DNA of 64,000 bases from Microbacteriaceae bacterium VKM Ac-2855. Its GTDB lineage: Bacteria > Actinomycetota > Actinomycetes > Actinomycetales > Microbacteriaceae. A model generated the notes under the pieces. That model was not told where the DNA came from and did no database searches. It was given only the letters and a program-made list of their open reading frames with translations. Each line of letters begins with the position of its first letter. Within the stretch, counting starts at the first letter, position 1. The stretch is taken from the NCBI GenBank assembly GCA_013204985.1, contig JABMLG010000003.1, positions 186,001-250,000 on the forward strand, given 5' to 3'. Below, in pieces: positions 7,894 to 14,435 of this stretch. The position numbers were made by a program, and so were the translations under genes.

Positions 7894-8778
7894 GTGGTGA
7901 TCGTCGCCGCCGCCCCCGCCCTGACCGACAACTACGTTCTCAGCGAAGGGCCGGTGTGGGACCAGGAGACGCAGCGGCTCACCTGGGTCGAGATCGAACG
8001 CGGTGCCGTGCTCTCGGCGCCGTTGCTGGATGGCGCGATCGGCGCCGTCACGCGGACGGACCTCGGCGAGTACGTCGGCTGCGCGCATCCGCTGGGCGAC
8101 GGACGCACACTGGTCGCGCTCACGAGAGCCCTCGCGATCGTCGAGATCGACGGATCCGTCACGCGCGGCTCCGAGCTTCTGCCGGAGGGTCGCCGCTTCA
8201 ACGACGGCCAGATCGACCCGCAGGGCAGGCTCGTGGTGGGCTCGCTGAACCTCGGCGCGGTGACCGCCGACAACGTGCTGCTACGTCTCGAACCAGACGG
8301 ATCCGTGACCTCGCTCGACGACGATCTCCGGCTCAGCAACGGCCTCGGCTGGTCGCCCGACGGTGCCTGGTTCTACTCGATCGACACGGAGTCGAACGTG
8401 ATCCATCGCCGCTCGTACGGCGAGCAGGTCGGGCCGCGCGAGGCGTTCATCCGCCTGCCCGAGCGTGTCTGGGCCGATGGCATGACGGTGGATGCGCAGG
8501 GCCGGCTCTGGGTCGCGATCTGGGGCGGGTCGGGCGTGCGGGTGTTCGATGCCGACGGCAACCGCCTCGACGATCTCGGTATCGCCATCGACGCGCCGCA
8601 TTCGTCGTCGGTCGCGTTCATCGGTGCCGGGCTCGACATCGCGGTGGTGACGAGCGCCTCGCGCGATCTGTCGGCGGAGGAGCGCGCCCTGTACCCCCAT
8701 GCGGGCGGCCTGTTCCTGGCGAGCCCGGGCGCCGTCGGCCTGCCGGCCACGCGCTGGCTCGAGGTGCCCCTGCTCTAG
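7894..8778 (+). CDS. SMP-30/gluconolactonase family protein
   Basis: A 294-residue six-bladed beta-propeller lactonase, expected to open sugar lactones with a divalent metal. Family motifs are LSEGPVW with metal-ligand Glu18, RFNDGQIDPQGRLVVGS, LSNGLGWSPDG, YSIDTESN and VDAQGRLWVAIWGG. Start choice: two adjacent GTG codons (7894, 7897) begin the family's N-terminus; no Shine-Dalgarno is visible, so a leaderless mRNA is likely. A very long open frame extending upstream over the antisense of the MFS gene is a shadow. The divergent MFS gene suggests uptake and first hydrolysis of the same compound (inference). Confidence 0.88.
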   Translation: MVIVAAAPALTDNYVLSEGPVWDQETQRLTWVEIERGAVLSAPLLDGAIGAVTRTDLGEYVGCAHPLGDGRTLVALTRALAIVEIDGSVTRGSELLPEGRRFNDGQIDPQGRLVVGSLNLGAVTADNVLLRLEPDGSVTSLDDDLRLSNGLGWSPDGAWFYSIDTESNVIHRRSYGEQVGPREAFIRLPERVWADGMTVDAQGRLWVAIWGGSGVRVFDADGNRLDDLGIAIDAPHSSSVAFIGAGLDIAVVTSASRDLSAEERALYPHAGGLFLASPGAVGLPATRWLEVPLL

Positions 8779-8796
8779 GGTTGCCGTTTCTTTGAC
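8778..8796 (+). repeat. Solo arm of the family B 19-mer repeat
   Basis: GGGTTGCCGTTTCTTTGAC is identical to the left arm of the palindrome at 61397-61442 and the reverse complement of three arms at 20830-20914. Here it stands without a partner, overlapping the end of the SMP-30 gene in the short gap before ltrA. Confidence 0.85.
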
Positions 8797-8823
8797 GCCA
8801 CGTCGCGGTTCCGGCGGCCGCCT

Positions 8824-10131
8824 TCAGAGGATGCGGGCGAGCGACGCGGCCTCGTGCCGGTGGCCGACAGTCTCGTACCCGACGACGACCACGTACGGCG
8901 ACAGGGTGACCAGCACCAGGCTCACCTCGATCGGCGCGCCGGCGACCGCCGCGACCACAGCGGCGGCCAGCACCGCGATGGTGCCCAGGAACAGGAGGAT
9001 GTGGAACGAGTCGAAGGTCTGCATCAGCCAGGTGTAGAGCCCGAAGAGCGCGACCATGAAGACCGCGACGGGGACCGCGAGGGCCAGCACAGTGCCCGTC
9101 TCGCCGATCTCGGACTCGCCCTCGAGCAGGTACTCCGCCGCGTGCAGGCCCACGCCGATCGCCACGATCGAGGCGAACACCAGCACGTGACCGTAGCCCC
9201 AGACGAAGGCGCGGTCGCGGTGGCGATGCAGCACCGGCGCGGCCGGGATGGTGAAGTACGTCCACCAGATGCCGAAGGTGAGGCCGATGCCGCACACCAC
9301 GATCACGACGGCGGTGCTGGTCCAGCCCTGGCCGTGGATGACGGCGGAGGTGGAGGCGATGGTGCCGAAGACCCCCTCGCCGAGCGCGATGATCGTGAGG
9401 AGTCCGTAGCGTTCGGCGATGTGGTGCGCGTGCCACGGCGTCGAGCCCGAACCGATGCCGCGCGAGGCGAGCTTCTCGCCTTTGCGCTCGGCGTACACGG
9501 GTCCGGCCATTTCAACGGCGAAGAGCACCAGCGAGATGATCACGGTCGGCAGCAGCTCGAGGTGCGCGAACGCCTGCCACACCCAGCCGACCTGCGCCAC
9601 GATGATCGCGGTGGCGTAGGAGAGGGCGACGGGGCGCTGCGACGGATCCTGCCGCGCGGCGCGCAGCCACTGCAGCACCAGTGCGACGCGCATGATGACG
9701 TAGCCGATCACCAGCACCCGGTTGTCGATCGTCTCGCCGGCTGCGATCGACTCGAACAGCGCCGGCAGGCCGAGCGCCAGCACCACGACGCCGATCATCT
9801 GCACCATCGTCAGCACGCGGAACAGCCAGTCGTCGGTGTCGAACGCCGAGGCGAACCAGGTGAAGTTGATCCAGGCCCACGAGATCGCGAAGATCGCGAA
9901 ACCGAAGCCGCCGAGCGCCGGCCCGAGCTCGCCGTGGGCGAGCAGCGTCGCCGCCTCGGATCCGGCCGCGCCGAACGAGACCACGAAGGTGAGGTCGAAG
10001 AGCAGCTCCAGCGGAGTCGCGGCGCGGTGATTCTCGTGCGGATCGCGACCGGTCATCCGGCGGAGGCGGTGGGCGAGGGTCGGCACCTGAGCGGCTGTCA
10101 TGGACACCATGATGGCGGATCGCGGCGTCAT
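8824..10131 (-). CDS. Low temperature requirement protein A (LtrA) family
   Basis: A 435-residue integral membrane protein. The LtrA hallmark LELLFDLTFVVSFG occurs near residue 42, followed by many hydrophobic helices and a second conserved part containing HHIAERYGLLTIIALGEGV. The biochemical role of LtrA proteins is unknown; the name comes from a Listeria cold-growth mutant. Translation may start at 10131 or at the internal ATGs at 10110 or 10101; none has a clear ribosome-binding site. The 5' end is only 11 bp from the divergent kynureninase start, so a shorter protein or leaderless mRNAs are likely. Confidence 0.85.
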   Translation of the reverse strand: MTPRSAIMVSMTAAQVPTLAHRLRRMTGRDPHENHRAATPLELLFDLTFVVSFGAAGSEAATLLAHGELGPALGGFGFAIFAISWAWINFTWFASAFDTDDWLFRVLTMVQMIGVVVLALGLPALFESIAAGETIDNRVLVIGYVIMRVALVLQWLRAARQDPSQRPVALSYATAIIVAQVGWVWQAFAHLELLPTVIISLVLFAVEMAGPVYAERKGEKLASRGIGSGSTPWHAHHIAERYGLLTIIALGEGVFGTIASTSAVIHGQGWTSTAVVIVVCGIGLTFGIWWTYFTIPAAPVLHRHRDRAFVWGYGHVLVFASIVAIGVGLHAAEYLLEGESEIGETGTVLALAVPVAVFMVALFGLYTWLMQTFDSFHILLFLGTIAVLAAAVVAAVAGAPIEVSLVLVTLSPYVVVVGYETVGHRHEAASLARIL

Positions 10132-10142
10132 ACGCTTGCGGA

Positions 10143-11333
10143 ATGCATCCTCTCGACGCCGCGGACCCGCTCGCCCCTCATCGTGACCTGTTCGTCTCGT
10201 CGAATGAGGTGCGCGCCTACCTCGACGGCAACTCGCTGGGCCGTCCGCTGCGGGCGAGCGTCGAGCGGATGCGCGACTTCGCTGCCGAGGAATGGGGCGG
10301 GCGGCTCATCCGCGGCTGGGAGGAGCACTGGCTCGAGCTGCCGTTCGCGGTCGGCGACGCGCTCGGTGCTGCCGCGCTAGGGGCCGCATCCGGGCAGGTG
10401 GTGGTGGCGGATTCGACGACGGTGCTGTTGTACAAGCTGGCACGGGCGGCCCTCGCGGCGCGGTCCGGGCGGCACGAGATCGTCGTCGATACCGACAATT
10501 TCCCGACCGACCGCTACGTGCTCGACGGCATCGCCCGCGAGAGCGGCGCGACGCTCGTCTGGATCGAGGCGGACCCGGCGACCGGGGTGACACCGGCGCA
10601 GGTGGCGGATGCGGTGAATGAGCGCACCGCCCTGGTGCTGCTGAGCCAGGTCGCTTACCGCTCGGGCTGGCTCGCCGACGTGCCCGCGATCACGGCGCTC
10701 GCTCGCGAGGCGGGCGCTCTCGTGCTGTGGGACGCGAGCCACTCCGTGGGCTCCGTACCGACGGAGTACGACGCGTGGGGTGTCGACATCGCCGTCGGCT
10801 GCTCGTACAAGTACCTCAACGGCGGTCCGGGTGCGCCGGCCTGGGCGTACGTGCGCGCCGGGCTGCAGGGCGAACTGACCCAGCCGATCCAGGGCTGGAT
10901 GGGCGTGCGCGACATGTTCGAGATGGGCCCCGAGTACACACCGGCCGTGGGGATGCGGCGCTTCCTCAGTGGCACGCCGCCGATCACCGGGATGCTCGCG
11001 ATGCAGGACATGATCGCACTCATCGGCTCGGTCGGGATGGCGGCGATCCGCGCGAAGTCGGTCGCGCAGACCGCCTACGCGATCGAGCTGTACGACGCGT
11101 GGCTGGCGCCGCGCGGGGTGCGGCTCGGTACCCCACGATCGACGCAGGAGCGCGGATCGCACGTGACGATCGCGCATCCGGCGTTCGGTGCGCTGGTGCC
11201 GCGTCTGCAGGCCGGCGGGATCATCCCCGACTTCCGCGGGCCGGACGGGATCCGCTTGGGGCTGTCGCCGCTGTCGACCTCCTTCGCCGAGATCGAGCTC
11301 GGGGTCGCCGCGATCCGCGACGCGTTGGACTGA
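10143..11333 (+). CDS. kynU: Kynureninase-like aminotransferase class V enzyme
   Basis: A 396-residue PLP enzyme of fold type I. Visible features are YLDGNSLGRP near 27-36 (kynureninase N-terminal motif), STTVLLYKL, DTDNFPTDRY, LWDASHSVGSVP and SYKYLNGGPGAP with the PLP lysine. Kynureninase cleaves kynurenine or 3-hydroxykynurenine to anthranilates plus alanine. No other kynurenine-pathway gene (tryptophan 2,3-dioxygenase, formamidase) is in the window, so the physiological role is less certain than the family. ATG at 10143 is the only sensible start. Confidence 0.85.
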   Translation: MHPLDAADPLAPHRDLFVSSNEVRAYLDGNSLGRPLRASVERMRDFAAEEWGGRLIRGWEEHWLELPFAVGDALGAAALGAASGQVVVADSTTVLLYKLARAALAARSGRHEIVVDTDNFPTDRYVLDGIARESGATLVWIEADPATGVTPAQVADAVNERTALVLLSQVAYRSGWLADVPAITALAREAGALVLWDASHSVGSVPTEYDAWGVDIAVGCSYKYLNGGPGAPAWAYVRAGLQGELTQPIQGWMGVRDMFEMGPEYTPAVGMRRFLSGTPPITGMLAMQDMIALIGSVGMAAIRAKSVAQTAYAIELYDAWLAPRGVRLGTPRSTQERGSHVTIAHPAFGALVPRLQAGGIIPDFRGPDGIRLGLSPLSTSFAEIELGVAAIRDALD

Positions 11334-11348
11334 GGCTCGGCGGTCGCA

Positions 11349-11405
11349 CGGGTGTTCCCGTCGCAGCGCGGGCGGTAGGCCACCCGCGCGCGACCGGAAC
11401 ACCCG
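11349..11405. repeat. Hairpin of the GGCATGCC-loop family (copy 2)
   Basis: CGGGTGTTCCCGTCGC (left) and GCGACCGGAACACCCG (right) pair over 15 of 16 bases. The centre contains CGGTAGGCCACCCGCGCG. It separates the convergent kynU and alditol oxidase genes and may act as a two-way terminator. Confidence 0.8.
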
Positions 11406-11411
11406 CGCGGG

Positions 11412-12671
11412 TTAGCCGAGCAGCCGCTCGCGGAGGAACGGGCTCGCGAACTTGCCGGTCGGGTCGTACTCGGCGACCAGCGCTCGCCACTCGTCCAGAC
11501 GCGGATACAGTGGCTGCAGCTGCTCAGGGCCGGCGTGGAAGTGCTTGCCCCAGTGCGGACGCGCGCCGAGCGGCAGCAGCGCCGCCTCGATGTCGGGCAG
11601 CACCGCGTCCACCTCCGCGAAGTCTTTCTTCCAGGTGAAGTGGATGCCCACGGAGTCGCGACCGTAGGCGGGGGAGAGCCAGAGATCGTCGCCCGCCATG
11701 GTGCGTACCTCGGTGATCAACAGCACGGGATCGATCCGCTCGCCGAGCGCGCGCAGGGCCGAGAACGCTTCGACGATGCGCTCGCGCGGCACCATGTACT
11801 CGCTCTGGATCTCATCCCCCAGGCTCGGGGTCGAGTCGATGCGGAAGTGCGGCAGGCGCTCCGACCACGGTCCGACGACGCCGCCGAACTGCGTGAGGTT
11901 GCTGTCGGCCGAGTCCTGGCCGACGGTGAAGAGCTCGGCAGGCGCGATCACGGCGCCGAGGTGGGTGGCGTCGACGTCGGCGGGAGCGCCATCCGTCACC
12001 TTCGTCTTCAGCCAGAGCGCGCCGACGTTCTCGCCCGACCAGTGCGTCATCAGGCTCACGCTGTAGGCGGCACCCGAGACGGCGTCGAAGTCGGCGAGCA
12101 CGGTGTCCCAGGGCAGGTTGACGAAGGCGTCCTGCCGCACGTCGAAACTCGGCTGGATGTCGAGGGTCACCCGCGTCACGATGCCGAACGCGCCGAGTCC
12201 GACGACGATGCCGTCGAAGCCCGGATCCCCGCGCCGGACCGTGCGCAGCTCGCCGTCCGCGGTGACCAGCTCGAGGGCGGAGACGGCCGTCGAGAGGTTG
12301 CCGTTGCCGTCGCCGGAACCGTGCGTACCGGTCGCTGTCGCTCCCGCGACCGAGATGTGCGGCAGCGATCCCATGTTGTGCAGCGCGAAGCCGAGGCCGT
12401 TGAGGTGGCTCGCGACGACGCCGTAGCGGGTGGCCGCGCCGACCGTGACGGTCATCGCCTCCGCGTCGATCACCGGATCCGCGGGCAGCGCGCCGAGGAA
12501 GACGAGCGCGCCGGGGGTGTCGGCGAGGCCGTTGAACGAGTGCCGGGTGCCGAGCCCGCGCACCCGATCGTGCTCGCGGACGATGCGCCGCAGCTCGTCG
12601 ATGCTGGTCGGCTCGAGGATCTCGGCGGCGGTGAACTCGTAGGTCCCCGCCCAGTTGCTCCGTTGCGTCAT
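11412..12671 (-). CDS. FAD-dependent alditol oxidase (AldO/xylitol oxidase type)
   Basis: A 419-residue VAO-family flavoprotein that oxidises the terminal carbinol of alditols with O2, giving the aldose and H2O2. It aligns by eye along its whole length with Streptomyces AldO: NWAG start, GLGTRHSFN near 40-47 (His44 at the covalent FAD position), GSLPHISVAGATATGTHGSG, FGIVTRVTLDIQP, QSEYMVPRE and RPHWGKHFH at the active site. D-arabinono-1,4-lactone oxidase is the alternative annotation. The ATG at 12671 begins the conserved region; a longer frame upstream reads antisense over the next gene. No signal peptide is seen. Confidence 0.88.
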   Translation of the reverse strand: MTQRSNWAGTYEFTAAEILEPTSIDELRRIVREHDRVRGLGTRHSFNGLADTPGALVFLGALPADPVIDAEAMTVTVGAATRYGVVASHLNGLGFALHNMGSLPHISVAGATATGTHGSGDGNGNLSTAVSALELVTADGELRTVRRGDPGFDGIVVGLGAFGIVTRVTLDIQPSFDVRQDAFVNLPWDTVLADFDAVSGAAYSVSLMTHWSGENVGALWLKTKVTDGAPADVDATHLGAVIAPAELFTVGQDSADSNLTQFGGVVGPWSERLPHFRIDSTPSLGDEIQSEYMVPRERIVEAFSALRALGERIDPVLLITEVRTMAGDDLWLSPAYGRDSVGIHFTWKKDFAEVDAVLPDIEAALLPLGARPHWGKHFHAGPEQLQPLYPRLDEWRALVAEYDPTGKFASPFLRERLLG

Positions 12672-12714
12672 AGCTCTATTGTGCGGGGTCGCGCCGATTT
12701 GTCGAGTCGGGCAA

Positions 12715-13104
12715 CTAATTGCGGGCGCGCCGCTCGGCTGCGCGGGCGCAATCGATGCAGAACTCGGCCGCCGGGCGCGCCTCGAGCCGCGCGAATCCGA
12801 TGGGCCGTCCGCACGATCTGCAGTCGCCGAAGTCGTGCGAGCCGATGCGCGCGAGCGCGGCGCCCAGCGCATCCGCCGCTGCGAGGCGCTCGTCGCGCAC
12901 CCCCGCGAGCTGCGACCACTCGGCCGACAGCGGCGTGCCCTCGGGGTCGTGCTCGTCGTCGGCCGTGCCGTCGCCGCGGTCGCCCAGAACCTCGGCCAGG
13001 TTGCCATCGAGCCGGGCGAGATCCGCGTTCACCTCGGCGAGCCGCTCACGCAGTTCGAGCTCCAACACGTCGCGCTGGTCGGCAGTGAGCGGCAGGCGTT
13101 CCAT
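12715..13104 (-). CDS. DksA/TraR-type zinc-finger protein
   Basis: A 129-residue protein with an N-terminal coiled-coil-like acidic region (about 1-60) and a C-terminal four-cysteine finger, CRSCGRPIGFARL then FCIDC. This matches the DksA/TraR C4 finger, which acts in the secondary channel of RNA polymerase. Many actinobacterial members are short like this one. The ATG at 13104 begins MERLPLTADQ; the longer upstream frame crosses the divergent gene's start and is unlikely. Effect on transcription is inferred from the family only. Confidence 0.85.
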   Translation of the reverse strand: MERLPLTADQRDVLELELRERLAEVNADLARLDGNLAEVLGDRGDGTADDEHDPEGTPLSAEWSQLAGVRDERLAAADALGAALARIGSHDFGDCRSCGRPIGFARLEARPAAEFCIDCARAAERRARN

Positions 13105-13138
13105 TCGGCCATGGTGCCACGCGGGGCGGACGGCGGAG

Positions 13139-13147
13139 TTATCCACA
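13139..13147 (+). promoter_or_regulatory. DnaA-box-like site before first DUF559 gene
   Basis: TTATCCACA is a perfect match to the strong DnaA box. It lies 51 bp upstream of the chosen start, within GGAGTTATCCACA. The same context, GGAGTTATCCACA, occurs upstream of the paralogous gene at 29567. DnaA binding is untested. Confidence 0.45.
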
Positions 13148-13198
13148 GATCGAGGTTTCTTCGTTTTCACGCTGTCGGAGCGGCCACGATGGTGCGTC

Positions 13199-14047
13199 GT
13201 GGACGTGTTGGAAGCGATGACGCAGCTCGAGGGTGTGGCGCGCACGCAGGAGCTCCTCGACCTCGAGGTTTCGGCGCGAGCGATCGCCGCTGCGCTGCGA
13301 AGCGACGAGATCGTGCGAGTGCGGAAGGGAATGTACTGCATCCCTTCGCTGGATGGCGATGCTCGGGCGGCGGCGCGGTTGGGCGGGCTGCTCGCGGGTG
13401 TGACCGCATTGAAGCGGATGAATGTGTTCCTGGCCCCGGGGCTCCCCGAGGGACTCCGCGTCTGGGTGGGACCGAACGCGAAGCGGCGCCCGGCGCCGCA
13501 GAACGTCACGCTGTACTGGGATCGTGGCTGGAGCGGTGACGGAAGAGTTGCTGTTTCGACACTGCACGCTCTGTGGCAGGTGGCGAGATCGGAAAGTCCT
13601 GATGCGTTCCTCATCGCCGTGGAATCTGCGCTGAATCAGCAACTGATCCGGCTGATCGATCTCGACACGCTCGCCGAACGCCTTCCGAGGGAACAGGTCG
13701 ACCTCGTGAACCGCGCCCGCGACTCATCGCAGAGTGGGCTGGAGAGCCTTGCGGCCTACAGACTCGAGCGCGGCGGGTACGCGGTGCAGCGGCAGGTGAA
13801 GATCGAGGGCGTGGGGACCGTCGATCTCCTGATCGGCAGCTCCCTGATCGTCGAACTCGACGGCGAATCCACCCACGAGTTCAAAGCGGACCGCGAACGA
13901 GACATGCAGGCGGCGCGGCGCCGATACTCGACCCTGCGCTTCCATCACGATCAGGTCTTCGGCGACTGGAACTGTATCGAGGACGCGATCCGCGAGTACG
14001 TCGTGCTCGGGTATCACGCGCAGGAGCCTCGCGAGATCGCTGCGTGA
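13199..14047 (+). CDS. DUF559-type protein with AbiEi-like N-terminal domain (paralogue 1)
   Basis: A 282-residue protein of a family common in Actinobacteria. The N-terminus (about 1-65) looks like the winged helix of AbiEi-type antitoxins, with VRVRKGMYCIPS at its end. The C-terminus (about 195-275) resembles the small DUF559/Vsr-like endonuclease fold: SGLESLAAYRL, VDLLIGSSLIVELDGESTHE and ADRERD, with the acidic residues and ExD of a PD-(D/E)XK site. The protein at 29567-30421 is a clear paralogue. GTG 13199 is the likeliest start; GTG 13205 and ATG 13217 remain possible and no strong ribosome-binding site decides. No cognate toxin gene is adjacent. Confidence 0.75.
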   Translation: MDVLEAMTQLEGVARTQELLDLEVSARAIAAALRSDEIVRVRKGMYCIPSLDGDARAAARLGGLLAGVTALKRMNVFLAPGLPEGLRVWVGPNAKRRPAPQNVTLYWDRGWSGDGRVAVSTLHALWQVARSESPDAFLIAVESALNQQLIRLIDLDTLAERLPREQVDLVNRARDSSQSGLESLAAYRLERGGYAVQRQVKIEGVGTVDLLIGSSLIVELDGESTHEFKADRERDMQAARRRYSTLRFHHDQVFGDWNCIEDAIREYVVLGYHAQEPREIAA

Positions 14048-14064
14048 TCATGTGCCGGGGTGTC

Positions 14065-14177
14065 GGTGTGTGAAACGAAGGATGGGCCGATCGGGCACCG
14101 GGTTCGACCCTTGGAAGCATGCGGATCGTGGTCGGCGGGTTGAGGTGGGGTCGGGTGGGATCCTTCGTTTCATACAC
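14065..14177. repeat. Palindrome-ended element, family E, copy 1 (~113 bp)
   Basis: TGAAACGAAGGAT (14071-14083) and its complement ATCCTTCGTTTCA (14159-14171), extended by GTGT/ACAC, form ~19-bp terminal repeats. The interior includes GGGTTCGACCCTTGGAAGC. It lies in the 388-bp gap between the convergent DUF559 and phytase-like genes. The rest of that gap holds copy 2 and two GC-rich hairpins. Confidence 0.85.
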
Positions 14178-14180
14178 GAA

Positions 14181-14204
14181 GGGCCGTCACCCCGCGGTGA
14201 CGGC
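14181..14204. terminator. GC-rich hairpin after element E1
   Basis: GGCCGTCACC and GGTGACGGCC form a perfect 10-bp stem with a 4-nt loop. A near-identical hairpin follows copy 2 at 14399-14422, so it was duplicated together with the element. There is no T-run, so terminator activity is a guess. Confidence 0.5.
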
Positions 14205-14280
14205 CTGGTGACGTGGGGTGGTGCGGGTTTCGCGCGCGGGAGTTGCGTGAGGGTGCCGTGAGGCGGGGTGCCGGGGCGTT

Positions 14281-14394
14281 CGTGTCTGAAACGAAGGATG
14301 GGCCGATCGGGCACCGGGTTCGACCCCTGGAAACATGCGGATTGTGATCGGAGGGTTGGGGTGGGGTCGGGTGGGATCCTTCGTTTCATACACG
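14281..14394. repeat. Palindrome-ended element, family E, copy 2 (~114 bp)
   Basis: Direct repeat of copy 1, 216 bp downstream, with the same ends (CGTGTCTGAAACGAAGGAT / ATCCTTCGTTTCATACACG) and about 90% identity by eye. It differs by scattered single bases, for example GACCCCTGGAAAC for GACCCTTGGAAGC. Confidence 0.85.
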
Positions 14395-14398
14395 AAGG

Positions 14399-14422
14399 GG
14401 CCGTCACCCCGCGGTGACGGCC
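14399..14422. terminator. GC-rich hairpin at the 3' end of the phytase-like gene
   Basis: A 10-bp stem, GGCCGTCACC/GGTGACGGCC, lies 13 bp beyond the stop of the minus-strand gene and may terminate it. It duplicates the hairpin at 14181-14204. Confidence 0.5.
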
Positions 14423-14435
14423 CCGGATCGAGTGA

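Noticed and set aside
6286-8778. A very long plus-strand open frame of 830 codons covering the MFS region and the SMP-30 gene
   Set aside because: Its first two thirds are antisense to a clear MFS transporter and have a composition typical of high-GC shadow frames; only the part from 7894 is a recognisable protein.
13139-13147. TTATCCACA as part of a replication origin
   Set aside because: Only a single box is present at each of the two sites; oriC would show a cluster and nearby dnaA/dnaN genes.
12715-14047. DUF559 proteins as the antitoxin of a complete AbiE system
   Set aside because: Only the N-terminus resembles AbiEi; no AbiEii nucleotidyltransferase gene lies next to either paralogue.
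14098-14112. GGGTTCGACCC in element E as a tRNA T-arm
   Set aside because: The loop is too short, and no anticodon arm, D-arm or acceptor stem can be built around it; both copies sit within an inverted repeat.
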